From JARIHD01 sp035758825 (GTDB lineage: Bacteria > Patescibacteriota > Saccharimonadia > Saccharimonadales > UBA4665): 64,000 nt of DNA. The translations under genes were made by a program, and so were the position numbers. Positions within the stretch are counted from its first letter, which is position 1. Every line of letters begins with the position of its first letter. The stretch spans positions 10,916 through 74,915 of the forward strand of contig DASTWA010000003.1 of NCBI GenBank assembly GCA_035758825.1, in the 5' to 3' direction. A model generated the notes under the pieces. The model searched no databases and was not told the DNA's origin. It saw only the letters and a program-made list of their open reading frames with translations. Below are positions 40,398 to 49,408 of the stretch, in pieces.

Positions 40398-41879
40398 TTA
40401 TCGATTAGTCGGCTGAACGGGCAGTATCCGCCGTTCGGATACGGGCAGCGGCACCTCAAATGGGTAGCTGCCGTCCATGCACGCCATACAAAGGGAACCT
40501 ATCCGCTTCCCCTGAGCCTGGGCGACGCCCTCTGTGCTCAGATAGCCCAACGAATCGGCGCCCAGCTTGGCGACCCGCTCTTGGTGTGTAGGATACTTTC
40601 GGGCGAATAAGGTGTGGGGGTTGCTGATGGCAGTCCCCGAGTAGCAGGGGTTAACGAAGGGTGCAGAAGAAATACGATAATGGACCTCTGTAGCACCGGC
40701 ACTGCGCAAGACTTCGGTCAGTGCATCACTGCTCGTCCCGCGAACAATCGAGTCATCGACAACTACCAGCCGTCTTCCTTCGATAACCTGACGATTGGGG
40801 CGTAGCTTCTCGAGTACCATGCGCCTCCGGACTTCCGGGGACGACTGGATAAAGGTTCGGGTCGTGTACGGATTACGGAAAAGACCGATCGCATACGGTA
40901 TAGCTGACTCCTCGGCATACCCCATAGCGGCAATGGTCCCCGAATCCGGCACGCCGATAACTACGTCGGCATCTGCGGGGTGCTCCCGCGCAAGTAGCCG
41001 GCCCATCTCCATGCGGCTCTGGTACACGCTCCGGCCATCCAATATTCCATCCGGCCTAGCGAAATAGACGCCCTCCAAGGCGCACAAGCCTCCCTTGGCC
41101 TCACGATTAATAAGCGACGACTCGGTATTGCCATGCCTATCAATCGAAACGATTTCGCCCGGAGCGATTTCGCGCTCGTCTGTAACTTTGCCGGCTTCAT
41201 GCAGTACGGGCTGCTCAGAGGCGATCATAAATGCGCCAGTGGCAAACCTGCCGAGCCATAACGGGCGTGTTCCCCAGGGATCACGTATGCCATGGATACG
41301 GTTGGGTTCGGCAATCACCAAGGAGTACCCGCCGTCCAATCGCGGGAACAGGTCATGCATGGCGTCCAGCGTCGAACCGGCGTGCTCTGGACGAGACAAA
41401 AACTCCAGTGTTTGCGTCAGGGCGTCGCCATCGCTTACATAATTCTTTATACCGTACTGTTCGGCGATCCTGCCCATTTCTTCGATGTGGCCGTTTTGGG
41501 CAACGACCAGTTCACCTTTTAGAAAAGGCTGCGCCGCATGAAAAGGATCTCCAGCCTGGGCAGAAGTAGGCCAGCGGACATGGCCAACGCCCAAGATAGC
41601 GCTACTGGCCATTTTGTCGATTGTCGCCGCCCGGTCAGAAAACACATCGGCGACCATTCCCGTATCTTTGATCCCGACAAATCGAAAGCCGCCGAAGTTC
41701 TCTTCGCCGATTACAATACCGGCAGCCCCTTCGCCACGGTGCTGAAGGCCCGCTAGGGCCGAGTAAGTAAGTTGGGCAACGGGCAGTTCTTGAGCGGCGG
41801 CCATCACACCTACAACACCACATGCTTCTTGCAGAAGATCCTCGTCGGGATCTTTGGCCCACGGTTGCCCCTCCCTCAT
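40398..41879 (-). CDS. purF: Amidophosphoribosyltransferase
   Basis: First committed step of purine synthesis: PRPP plus Gln to phosphoribosylamine. With ATG 41879 the chain is 493 residues. The Ntn glutaminase nucleophile is C20 (EACGVVGV) after a 19-residue propeptide, as in the B. subtilis type. The PRTase domain has RLVVVDDSIVRGT, the PRPP motif. C-terminal CMACMDG and other cysteines resemble those that bind the Fe-S cluster in B. subtilis PurF. No other pur gene is in the window. TACAAT ends 6 nt before the ATG and TTGGCG lies 17 nt further up, suggesting leaderless translation. Confidence 0.93.
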   Translation of the reverse strand: MREGQPWAKDPDEDLLQEACGVVGVMAAAQELPVAQLTYSALAGLQHRGEGAAGIVIGEENFGGFRFVGIKDTGMVADVFSDRAATIDKMASSAILGVGHVRWPTSAQAGDPFHAAQPFLKGELVVAQNGHIEEMGRIAEQYGIKNYVSDGDALTQTLEFLSRPEHAGSTLDAMHDLFPRLDGGYSLVIAEPNRIHGIRDPWGTRPLWLGRFATGAFMIASEQPVLHEAGKVTDEREIAPGEIVSIDRHGNTESSLINREAKGGLCALEGVYFARPDGILDGRSVYQSRMEMGRLLAREHPADADVVIGVPDSGTIAAMGYAEESAIPYAIGLFRNPYTTRTFIQSSPEVRRRMVLEKLRPNRQVIEGRRLVVVDDSIVRGTSSDALTEVLRSAGATEVHYRISSAPFVNPCYSGTAISNPHTLFARKYPTHQERVAKLGADSLGYLSTEGVAQAQGKRIGSLCMACMDGSYPFEVPLPVSERRILPVQPTNR

Positions 41880-41885
41880 GCCTTG

Positions 41886-41914
41886 ATTGTAAGCAACCAA
41901 CGTTAGATCGCCAA
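41886..41914 (-). promoter_or_regulatory. Promoter of purF
   Basis: Minus-strand TTGGCG (41914-41909), 17-nt spacer, TACAAT (41891-41886), immediately before ATG 41879. Confidence 0.55.
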
Positions 41915-41916
41915 AA

Positions 41917-41943
41917 GAAAACTACCCCGTCAGGGGTAGTTTT
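41917..41943 (-). terminator. Terminator of tRNA-Arg
   Basis: Minus-strand stem AAAACTACCCC / GGGGTAGTTTT with loop TGAC and a TTTTC tail; it overlaps the purF -35 region. Confidence 0.8.
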
Positions 41944-41950
41944 ATAATCT

Positions 41951-42025
41951 TGGTGCCCCCACTACGATTCGAACGTAGAGCTTCTCCTTAGGACGGAGTT
42001 GTTTTATCCATTGAACTATGGGGGC
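41951..42025 (-). tRNA. tRNA-Arg (CCT)
   Basis: 75 nt including encoded CCA. Acceptor GCCCCCA/TGGGGGC, anticodon CCT in GTCCTAA, discriminator A. The 165 nt between it and ndk contain a weak inverted repeat (GAAAAAGAACGTGT/ACATGTTCTTTTTCTC near 42033) and no gene. Confidence 0.95.
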
Positions 42026-42191
42026 AAGTGAGGAGAAAAAGAACGTGTTTACATGTTCTTTTTCTCCGAGCGCAGCCCCGCCTCTGGTGCAGAGCGCCAG
42101 ATGGGGCGAACGTGTCTACCGCGAAGCGGGAGATAGGGGGGAGTTAGTCCCCTTCTCTGCTATAAGCAGATTGGGGCATGTAAAAGTACGG

Positions 42192-42695
42192 CTAAATCTT
42201 CGGCTGCGTGAAGTGTGAGTGGCTTGGCTCGTAGCTGACCAGCTCGTTCTCGCTAAACCAGTGGGCGATTTCTTTCTTGGCTTCGCCAGCGTCAGCTGAG
42301 GCGTGAAGCACGTTTGGCACGCCGCGCTTAGCTGCGCTTGCGTGGCCGTAGGTCATGTGGGCGTAGTCACCACGGATGGTACCGGGAGCGGCGCTCTTGG
42401 GCTCGGTAGGGCCAACCATCTTACGGACAAGTTCTACAGCTTCGATGCCTTCGAGCACCATTGCAATAACCGGGCCTTGCTGCATTTCTTGCATTTGGGT
42501 CTCGAAAATTTCTTCGCCCTTGCGAGTCTTTAAGGTACCGATACCTTCGTAATGCTTGAAGTAGTGGTCATAATCGGGCTGCAGCATTTTTGCGCCTACG
42601 ATCTTTAGGCCGACTCGCTCAAAACGAGTAAGGATCTCGCCTACAATGCCACGCATTACTGAGTCTGGCTTAAAGACGATCAATGTTCGTTCCAT
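42192..42695 (-). CDS. ndk: Nucleoside diphosphate kinase
   Basis: 167 residues from ATG 42695, chosen because AAGGA is 6 nt upstream; the frame is open for 16 more codons without support. MERTLIVFKPDSVMRG opens the family fold, and the phosphorylated His is in NVLHASAD, where the usual sequence is NxxHGSD. The C-terminus (EIAHWFSENELVSYEP) is standard, with about 20 extra residues compared with compact NDKs. Balances NTP and dNTP pools. Confidence 0.93.
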   Translation of the reverse strand: MERTLIVFKPDSVMRGIVGEILTRFERVGLKIVGAKMLQPDYDHYFKHYEGIGTLKTRKGEEIFETQMQEMQQGPVIAMVLEGIEAVELVRKMVGPTEPKSAAPGTIRGDYAHMTYGHASAAKRGVPNVLHASADAGEAKKEIAHWFSENELVSYEPSHSHFTQPKI

Positions 42696-42788
42696 GTATG
42701 TCCTTATCTTATTAGTCGCCCCTATTGTAACAGATACATCCACTCTGCTCTACCCCCGTTTTAAGATACGCAGTACAATGGAGGGGCA

Positions 42789-43709
42789 ATGAAGTTTAGC
42801 AAAGCAAAAACCGACTTTTTGGAGTACCTAGAGATCGAACAGAACCGATCCCAAAAAACGATTCAAAACTACGACCACTACCTGACTCGCCTGATCGATT
42901 TTGCCGATAACGATTTGCAGGTCAACGACATTACCCCAGAGCTCATCCGTAAATGGCGCCTGTGGCTGAACCGCCTAGGCACCAATGTATCTGATGAGCT
43001 GGGCAAGACTACCCAGAATTACCACCTGATCGCCCTAAGAGGCTTCCTGAAATTTTGCGCCAAGCGCAATATACCCGCCCTGACAGCCGACAAGATTGAG
43101 CTGGCACGCACCAAACGCAAGCAAGTGACCTTCCTCAACGAAGATGAGCTGGCCCGGCTGTTTGCGCAACCCGACCCAGAAAAATTAGCTGGTCTGCGTG
43201 ACCGGGCGATACTGGAACTCTTGTTTTCCAGCGGTTTGCGCGTCTCGGAACTAGTAGGGCTCAACCGTGACCACATCAACCTTAAGCGCCGTGAGTTTAT
43301 GGTCCGCGGTAAAGGCCAGAAAGACCGACCGATATTCATCAGCCCGGCGGCGGCCGACTGGATATCCGAATATATACACCGCCGCGAAGACAACACCGCG
43401 CCACTATTCGTACGTTACAGTGGACGAAAGTCAGTCGACCTGAGCGGCAATTACCACCGGCTGACCGCCCGCAGCGTGCAGCGGCTCGTAAGCCGTTATG
43501 CGCTGCTGGCGGGCATAACCAAACACGTCAGCCCCCACACACTCAGACATTCCTTTGCCACCGACTTACTCATGAACGGTGCAGATCTCCGCAGCGTGCA
43601 GGCCATGCTGGGCCACAGTAACATCTCGACGACGCAGATCTACACCCATGTTACTGACCCGCATCTCAAAGATGTACACGAACGATTCCATAGTAATACA
43701 GTCGACTAA
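42789..43709 (+). CDS. xerC: Tyrosine recombinase XerC/XerD
   Basis: 306 residues. N-terminal SAM-like DNA-binding domain (residues 1-95) and a catalytic domain with all active residues: R in SSGLRVSEL, K in RGKGQKDRP, HTLRH, GH in LGHSNIS, and the tyrosine in IYTHV. Likely resolves chromosome dimers at dif; only one Xer is seen here. No flanking repeats or integrase-associated cargo, so it is not a phage integrase by context. GGAGGGG precedes the ATG and TACAAT ends 9 nt upstream. Confidence 0.9.
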   Translation: MKFSKAKTDFLEYLEIEQNRSQKTIQNYDHYLTRLIDFADNDLQVNDITPELIRKWRLWLNRLGTNVSDELGKTTQNYHLIALRGFLKFCAKRNIPALTADKIELARTKRKQVTFLNEDELARLFAQPDPEKLAGLRDRAILELLFSSGLRVSELVGLNRDHINLKRREFMVRGKGQKDRPIFISPAAADWISEYIHRREDNTAPLFVRYSGRKSVDLSGNYHRLTARSVQRLVSRYALLAGITKHVSPHTLRHSFATDLLMNGADLRSVQAMLGHSNISTTQIYTHVTDPHLKDVHERFHSNTVD

Positions 43710-43727
43710 TCGAAGTTATCGTGGCAG

Positions 43728-44801
43728 CTAAGGTTGGCAGAGACGGTTAGTGCTCGTCACGCCCGAAGCTGTGGCGTCAAAGTAGCCCTGCATAACCGAA
43801 AAACGCTTGCAGATGGCGTCCGTACTTTGGATTGCGTAGTCAGAGAGCTCGTTCTTACTTGTGGAGCGTATGGGCACATTAACCTGAATACGGCGGAGGA
43901 CGTCTTCGGACTTACCGGTAGAGTCAATGACCGCCTGGGCGCCCTGCAGCTCAATGGCGTTACCCGCGTTGTCGTCAGCGGTTACCTGCAAGGCAACGTT
44001 CTTGTACAGCGAAGTCACCCGCATGTAATAGCTATTTGTGGTCAGCCCGGTGATAGAGAGCGAGCAGCCGGTGTTGTTGCAGGCAATGCCGATAAGATTA
44101 TTGGTGTTGGCCGATCCGGCTGCATAAGCGACAGAGTTCGTACCACCAGAAGAGAACGGAACGGCAAAGGTAGTCATGGTGCTGTTGCGAAGTCCGTCGA
44201 TAGACAGCCCGCCTCCAGATGCCGGCACCAGATCGAAACGAAGTACGCCATAGCCGCAGTTCCACGTGGCGCCTGTCCTAAATACGTTGGTCGTTGAGGT
44301 GGGACAGCTGGTGATAGGTGACGCCCCCGACTTAGCCTGCCAGCTGAGATCAATGCGGCTAAAGTTAGCGCCTGTCGCCGAAGTCATAGGAATGATCGTC
44401 GACGGCGTGCCGACGTCACTATACCGGAGTTCGGTTGGTGCGGTATCGACAAGCAGGCAGCTGTACTCGACATTTCTGGCGGCATCAAGGACAGGATTGA
44501 GGGCCGCGTAAAAGGCACCCGTGCCATTGTCGTCACAGCCTGCCTTGTCCGGAACGGCAGTCCCCGAATTGACCGCATTGGCAATCAGATTTCTGGCGTC
44601 ATTAACACCGCTTTCGGCGGCGTAGAAGGCCTGTGTGCTTAACTGGCGGTCCAGCGACTCACGCTGGTTCCGACGGGAAATCTGCGCAAAGCCCAATGCT
44701 ATCAGGCTAATGATGATCATCAGGACCATGGTGGTCATAATGGAGATCATTCCTACCTCAGAGGCACGGACAGTTGGTTTGGAGATATACAAATTGCTCA
44801 T
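43728..44801 (-). CDS. PilX-like pilus assembly protein
   Basis: 357 residues. A hydrophobic helix (about residues 18-45, MISIMTTMVLMIIISLIALG) follows a short N-terminus and is preceded by a Glu-Val-Gly, giving a pseudopilin-like class III start. The YAAESGVNDARNL segment (about 60-72) is the PilX N-terminal signature. The rest is a secreted, Thr/Ser/Asn-rich beta domain with several Cys pairs. Last gene of the pilus locus; convergent with xerC, 18 nt apart. Confidence 0.75.
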   Translation of the reverse strand: MSNLYISKPTVRASEVGMISIMTTMVLMIIISLIALGFAQISRRNQRESLDRQLSTQAFYAAESGVNDARNLIANAVNSGTAVPDKAGCDDNGTGAFYAALNPVLDAARNVEYSCLLVDTAPTELRYSDVGTPSTIIPMTSATGANFSRIDLSWQAKSGASPITSCPTSTTNVFRTGATWNCGYGVLRFDLVPASGGGLSIDGLRNSTMTTFAVPFSSGGTNSVAYAAGSANTNNLIGIACNNTGCSLSITGLTTNSYYMRVTSLYKNVALQVTADDNAGNAIELQGAQAVIDSTGKSEDVLRRIQVNVPIRSTSKNELSDYAIQSTDAICKRFSVMQGYFDATASGVTSTNRLCQP

Positions 44802-44810
44802 GCTTAATCC

Positions 44811-45464
44811 CTATTCTACTCTTTTTACGACGGTTGTGGTAATGTCTGACACGGCGCAAAACTGCGTCCCAAAACGGATGTTCTTGCAGGTTGCCGTAGA
44901 GGCTGTCGGATTATTCAGGAGGTCATCGTCACCGTAGGCAATCTTGACATGAATCTTATATAGATTACCGCTGACGTTAGTGACTTCCATTGCGGCAAGG
45001 CGCATGTTGGGCGACAGTAACTCACGGCCAAGAAGGCTCTGCGTCCCCATGCTTTGGACTAGAGCGCTCGCAGTGCAGTTAGCAAAATCGTCAACCACGA
45101 GGCCATGGTACCGCTGGTTTCCGGTGGGCGCACTGTCAACGACCTTATACCCTACCTGATAGCTGTAGCGTTTGTTACCGATACAAAACTTGTACGACGA
45201 CCCTGCCGTCGGACTAACAGGGGTTATAGATATGTCGCCACCATTAAACTGGATACCCTGGGCGATAAGATCGCTCACAGTCCGGGCCGTATCCTGAACT
45301 GTAGACTCAGTCACACCCTTATAGTACACGCGCGAAAAATTCATTATTGCCGTGGTGACCGCAATAAGGACTACCCCGAACACAATTGTGGCGATCATGA
45401 CTTCCATAATGGTAAAGCCATGCTGTTGTGGTTGGATGCGGGTATTCCGTCGTTTTTTATTCAT
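44811..45464 (-). CDS. Type IV pseudopilin (PilW/PilV-like)
   Basis: 217 residues. A basic leader ends at Gly with the class III site QHG|FTIMEVMIATIVFGVVLI, where Glu+5 is present. The C-terminal domain is beta-rich with several cysteines (FCIG, FANCT, FCAV). Overlaps the upstream pseudopilin by 8 nt. It is probably a minor pilin that primes pilus assembly. Confidence 0.8.
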   Translation of the reverse strand: MNKKRRNTRIQPQQHGFTIMEVMIATIVFGVVLIAVTTAIMNFSRVYYKGVTESTVQDTARTVSDLIAQGIQFNGGDISITPVSPTAGSSYKFCIGNKRYSYQVGYKVVDSAPTGNQRYHGLVVDDFANCTASALVQSMGTQSLLGRELLSPNMRLAAMEVTNVSGNLYKIHVKIAYGDDDLLNNPTASTATCKNIRFGTQFCAVSDITTTVVKRVE

Positions 45465-45909
45465 AAACCCTGTACTTCATTTGGACGGTGTTACTGCCGC
45501 CACTTCTTATGTCGATCCACGTATTAGTCACAGTAAAGGTATTGCCGGATCGTGTAACAGCCAGGTTAAAGGCTGGCTGGCTGGTGGTCGCATTTCCGCT
45601 TGTGTCTACTTTGCAGGCGGCGGTGTTGCTTGCCACCGCTATTCTGGCACTGTTTATGCAGAACGGGGCTGGCACGCCGGCGCCGAATATCGCAGGGCTG
45701 TTGGTTGCTGCCAGGCTCTTGAGGAGCTCCACCTGGCTTTCTACAAGCTTGACTGCATTCACCCGTTCCTGAGATGTACGGGTATTCTGGAGGCTTCGGT
45801 TGGTCATCACAAAGGCCCCACCGAGGACGCTGGTTATGACGGCGATTGCAATAAGCACCTCTACGATGGTGTCGCCTTTTTGGGATTGTACTATAGTTTT
45901 TATGGACAT
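45457..45909 (-). CDS. Type IV pseudopilin (PilV-like)
   Basis: 150 residues. The cleavage region is QKG|DTIVEVLIAIAVITSVLGG, in which Asp replaces the usual Phe+1 and Glu+5 is kept. The globular part is small, with two cysteines in a short loop. Overlaps its neighbours on both sides (10 nt with the upstream gene). Minor pilin, likely of the priming complex. Confidence 0.75.
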   Translation of the reverse strand: MSIKTIVQSQKGDTIVEVLIAIAVITSVLGGAFVMTNRSLQNTRTSQERVNAVKLVESQVELLKSLAATNSPAIFGAGVPAPFCINSARIAVASNTAACKVDTSGNATTSQPAFNLAVTRSGNTFTVTNTWIDIRSGGSNTVQMKYRVYE

Positions 45910-46781
45910 GATTTGTTTTCCCTGATACTTACGGTCACTGACTGCTGGCGGCCTCCTCCACCGATGGTGATAGTTGCCGACTGGTTGCTGGTTGCACTAT
46001 AAAAGCAAAGCCTGATGCCGCTTGAGGTATTGATGGGGCTGGCCGCCAGGTTATTGTTGATTGCCTGGGCGGCTGCCAACGGCGTCATACCCTTGGTTGT
46101 GCCATTTATGGGTAAGACATTCACGTGCTGCGAAGAAGAATCTACTCCGCTGCCGCTATAACTGGCCAGCGAATTAAGGAATGCGACTGCACCAATGTCA
46201 GCCCCAGCGGCGCCGTACTTCATTTGCTCGAGTTTGAGGCCATACTTTACGATGCCGGTCGTACTGGCATCCGGGGTCGAAGGGCTGATAGTGCTAGGCG
46301 CGATAGCCTTTGGCCGGGCGGCTGCATACGTAGCCACCTCGCGGCCGCTCGTATCGCGTTGCAAACCCGCTACCGTATAGACCTTTAGCTGCTCGTTGCC
46401 GCTGGTGTTGGAAACGTCAAACTGTATGACCTTGCCCAAAAATATGCAGCCGGTGTTTGCGCCCTGCCGGCTACTGCCCGGCGTCAAATTTGGACCGGCA
46501 GCCCCAGCTGTACAGGTAAAGTTATTGGTATCTGGGTAAAAACCCGATCCTACGTCGTTGATAACCTGCTGGATCTGGCTCTTGACATCTTGGACCGACT
46601 GCGAGAACTGTGTCCTCCCCTGGCGTCCGGCAAGGGTCGCCACGACAGCCACAAACAGGGCCGCAGTAACACCCAGTACGACAAGCGTCTCGATTATGGT
46701 AAAACCTTGGGCTTGGTGGCCACCCTTCATACGTTCAAGTATAGCATAAGCGTTTCGCCTTCTGCGGTTAGTTCTAGCCAT
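45900..46781 (-). CDS. Type IV pseudopilin (GspH/FimT-like)
   Basis: 293 residues from ATG 46781, which overlaps the end of the prepilin peptidase gene by 8 nt. A long basic leader of about 26 residues ends in QAQG|FTIIETLVVLGVTAALFVAVV with Glu+5. The globular domain is large, with Gly/Thr/Ser-rich beta segments. Third minor pilin of the cluster. Confidence 0.78.
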   Translation of the reverse strand: MARTNRRRRNAYAILERMKGGHQAQGFTIIETLVVLGVTAALFVAVVATLAGRQGRTQFSQSVQDVKSQIQQVINDVGSGFYPDTNNFTCTAGAAGPNLTPGSSRQGANTGCIFLGKVIQFDVSNTSGNEQLKVYTVAGLQRDTSGREVATYAAARPKAIAPSTISPSTPDASTTGIVKYGLKLEQMKYGAAGADIGAVAFLNSLASYSGSGVDSSSQHVNVLPINGTTKGMTPLAAAQAINNNLAASPINTSSGIRLCFYSATSNQSATITIGGGGRQQSVTVSIRENKSCP

Positions 46782-47568
46782 ATACGACACCTGCGTACCA
46801 ATCCAAAATATCGGCCCCAAACAGCGTGACTACAATGAGTCCGAGGATGAGGAATGGCCCGAATGGTATCTGTGTCTTGCGCCCCGCCTTGCCTCGTACC
46901 ACTTGCGGCAGCGTGGCCGCCAGCCCTGCAGCTGAGGCTGCAAATAACACCAAAAAGCCCTCCAGCACGCCACCTGCCAACAGCCCCAGAACAAGGCCGA
47001 GTTTGACGTCTCCGCCTCCGATCCATGTTCCTTTGGATATTTGGTACAAAAGATAGAATATTCCGCTTACGACCAAAGCTCCGCCCAACGCGTTCGCGGC
47101 ATAACGCCAATCCGCACTGTATACCGATATAGCGATGACCTGCGCCAAGGCAAGCCCCACTAGCGGAAATACTATCTTGTCAGGGAGCAAAAACCACCTG
47201 AAGTCATATATAGTCAGTGCCAAAAAGCCAATCAAGAACACCAGCCAAAAAATAAAGGCAATGAGCCCTTTCCCCTCCAGCTGCATGGGCCACCAAGCAT
47301 ACGACACCACGAATAACATCGGCATGGCCAATTCTGCCAATGGCGTGTCTTCGATTTTTTTGTGACAATAGCGGCACTTGCCATGAAGCAGCAGCCAACT
47401 GATGACAGGTATGAGATCCAGAGGTGCAAGTTTATGGTGACAGTGCGTACACTCCGACCGGTCGCTTACCCAATTCTTTTTTTGGTGAATACGCCAGACA
47501 AACGCATTAACAAAACTACCCAGAATAAAACCAAAGACAACAAGCATTATAAGCAGGAGCGGTATCAT
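46774..47568 (-). CDS. pilD: Prepilin peptidase (PilD, A24 family)
   Basis: 264-residue membrane aspartyl peptidase that cleaves and methylates prepilins. Zinc CxxC pairs ECTHCHH and KCRYCHK (about residues 39-70) are both present. The catalytic aspartates are in YDFRWFLLPD and GGGDVKLG. Seven or eight membrane segments. It follows the major pilin gene after a terminator, so it may be transcribed less. Confidence 0.92.
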   Translation of the reverse strand: MIPLLLIMLVVFGFILGSFVNAFVWRIHQKKNWVSDRSECTHCHHKLAPLDLIPVISWLLLHGKCRYCHKKIEDTPLAELAMPMLFVVSYAWWPMQLEGKGLIAFIFWLVFLIGFLALTIYDFRWFLLPDKIVFPLVGLALAQVIAISVYSADWRYAANALGGALVVSGIFYLLYQISKGTWIGGGDVKLGLVLGLLAGGVLEGFLVLFAASAAGLAATLPQVVRGKAGRKTQIPFGPFLILGLIVVTLFGADILDWYAGVVYG

Positions 47569-47587
47569 GCAAGTATGGTATCACAAA

Positions 47588-47614
47588 AATAGCACCCTCA
47601 CGGGGTGCTATTTT
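47588..47614 (-). terminator. Terminator after the major pilin gene
   Basis: Minus-strand stem AAAATAGCACCCC / GGGGTGCTATTTT-type (with loop GTGA) and a TTTTTG tail, between pilin and pilD. Confidence 0.8.
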
Positions 47615-47631
47615 GACGCGAGCGCTAAAAG

Positions 47632-48096
47632 CTATCCTTCAACACATTGGAGTTGTGTGCCACCGCTGGTTTCGACGCGGAAAAGGACAACTACTTGTCG
47701 TGTACTGCCACTGGTCGTATCGTCCAAGGAGGTGTTACACTTTACACCGGTACGAATGAGCGCAGTGTCAGTGTTGGCTGGGAGTGTGCCAGTGTTCCCG
47801 GCCTTGATTCCTAGGCTCGTAATACTTTTGGTATTAGCAGCGCCCATTACGGCCGTAACATCTGCTGCTTCCGTAGTGCCACCAAGCACCGAACCACCCT
47901 TGTTAGCTGATATTTCGGCATAGGCGTCGAGAAGACGGCTTGCTTCGTTGCGGTACGTGGTGTTGCGTGAGTTACGCTGCAAAGCAGGAACAGCCAGGAA
48001 CACTACCAGCATGATCAAACCGGCGATAGCCAAGACGATCAAGACTTCGATGATAGTGAAGCCGGATTCCTTACGTTTCTGAAGTTTTTGTAGCAT
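47632..48096 (-). CDS. pilA: Major type IV pilin
   Basis: 154 residues. Basic leader KLQKRKESG|FTIIEVLIVLAIAGLIMLVV with Glu+5, then a long amphipathic helix (RNSRNTTYRNEASRLLDAYAEI) and a small beta domain with two cysteines (CNTS, QCVEG) that can form the D-region disulfide. AAAGGGGGC lies 7 nt before the ATG. Own strong promoter and terminator, unlike the pseudopilins, so it is likely the abundant shaft subunit. Confidence 0.88.
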   Translation of the reverse strand: MLQKLQKRKESGFTIIEVLIVLAIAGLIMLVVFLAVPALQRNSRNTTYRNEASRLLDAYAEISANKGGSVLGGTTEAADVTAVMGAANTKSITSLGIKAGNTGTLPANTDTALIRTGVKCNTSLDDTTSGSTRQVVVLFRVETSGGTQLQCVEG

Positions 48097-48143
48097 TGCA
48101 AATGCCCCCTTTGCTGTAATCTTTAAGTGCTTATGCTAATAGG

Positions 48144-48172
48144 ATAATACGAATCCTTGCCCAAAAAAGCAA
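48144..48172 (-). promoter_or_regulatory. Promoter of the major pilin gene
   Basis: Minus-strand TTGCTT (48172-48167), 17-nt spacer, TATTAT (48149-48144). Confidence 0.6.
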
Positions 48173-48178
48173 TAATTT

Positions 48179-49399
48179 TTATTGGGTGAACGATTGGCCT
48201 GCCAGGCCATAAATTGGCAACAGTACCGCCGCTACGATAATGAAGGCGACGATGCCCAAAATCACCATTAGAACCGGTTCGATAATGGTCGATATCGCCT
48301 TTACCTGGTCGTCGACTTCTTTTTCGTAATAGTCGGCGGTCTTGCCGAGCATCTGCTCCAGCGACCCGGACTGCTCGCCGATGCGGAGCATGTTCGGAAC
48401 CAGCTCCAGGAAGTTCGGATCGTTTTGCAGCGCGTCCGAAAGCGACTTCCCACCCTTAACTTTGTCGGCCGCCTTCTTGATTGAATTTTCTACATGGACA
48501 TTGTTTACGGAGTTGGCCGTAATTTCTAGCATTTGGATAAGCGGTACACCGCTGGCAACCAACGTTGTACCAGTTCGCGCAAAGCGGGCCATATACATCT
48601 TGGTAAACAGCGGCCCGACCGGCCAAGCCTTCATTTTGAGGCGGTCGATCACCTGCTTGCCGCCCATAGTCCGTGCCCAGCGCGTAGTAAAAAACACCGC
48701 CAAACCGAGCATGATGATCACAAGCCACCAGAAGTTGATGATAAACTTAGCGACCGACAGCAGCGCCTTGGTAATAAACGGCAGTGTCGCGCCAGGGATG
48801 CCCTCATAGAGAACTTCGACCTGGGGTAAAACCTGCACGATCATAAACCCGACCACTGCCATCATAACAATAATAACAATCAACGGATAAACCATAGCCC
48901 CGCGCACCTTGCTGATCAGCTCGGCGTCTTTTTCTTGTTGTACGGCCAAACGCTCAAGGGCCTTGTCGAGCGTACCCGATGCCTCGCCGGCAGCAATAAG
49001 ACTGATGTAGACGCGATTAAAAGCCTCTGGGTGCTTGGCCATAGCGGTCGACAACGTTGCGCCGGCTTCGACATCATTAATGACTTTGTTAATGACAACC
49101 TTCAGGGGCTTGCTGGTCGTCTGGTTATTCACGCTCCTGAGGCTCTGGACGAGCGGCAGGCCAGCATTAATAAGCGTGGATAGCTGTCGAGAAAACAGAA
49201 CCTTGTCTTTGATTTTGATACGGTTTCTGTGCCTGGCGATAAACCCAGTTGCAGCTTTGTCGGCAAGCACGATGTCAATCGGCACCAAGCCTTCTTTGCG
49301 GATGAGCTTGGAGGCAGCGGCTTCGTTTTCGGCCTGGACGTCAGACTTAATGTACTGGCCCGTGGCTGGGTCGCGTGCGGTGTAGCGGAAGGATAACAT
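48179..49399 (-). CDS. pilC: Type IV pilus inner-membrane platform protein PilC
   Basis: 406 residues. Two T2SF domains (about 65-190 and 268-395), each followed by hydrophobic segments (about 165-190, 212-235 and 375-400). FSRQLSTLINAGLPLVQSL and ARTGTTLVASGVPLIQMLE are the paired domain signatures. Platform on which the PilB and PilT motors act. Starts 9 nt after the pilT stop. Confidence 0.95.
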   Translation of the reverse strand: MLSFRYTARDPATGQYIKSDVQAENEAAASKLIRKEGLVPIDIVLADKAATGFIARHRNRIKIKDKVLFSRQLSTLINAGLPLVQSLRSVNNQTTSKPLKVVINKVINDVEAGATLSTAMAKHPEAFNRVYISLIAAGEASGTLDKALERLAVQQEKDAELISKVRGAMVYPLIVIIVMMAVVGFMIVQVLPQVEVLYEGIPGATLPFITKALLSVAKFIINFWWLVIIMLGLAVFFTTRWARTMGGKQVIDRLKMKAWPVGPLFTKMYMARFARTGTTLVASGVPLIQMLEITANSVNNVHVENSIKKAADKVKGGKSLSDALQNDPNFLELVPNMLRIGEQSGSLEQMLGKTADYYEKEVDDQVKAISTIIEPVLMVILGIVAFIIVAAVLLPIYGLAGQSFTQ

Positions 49400-49408
49400 C
49401 GCTGGTCG

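Noticed and set aside
42789..43709. Phage or integron integrase
   Set aside because: Length, domain pattern and chromosomal neighbours fit XerC/XerD; there are no att repeats or cargo genes.
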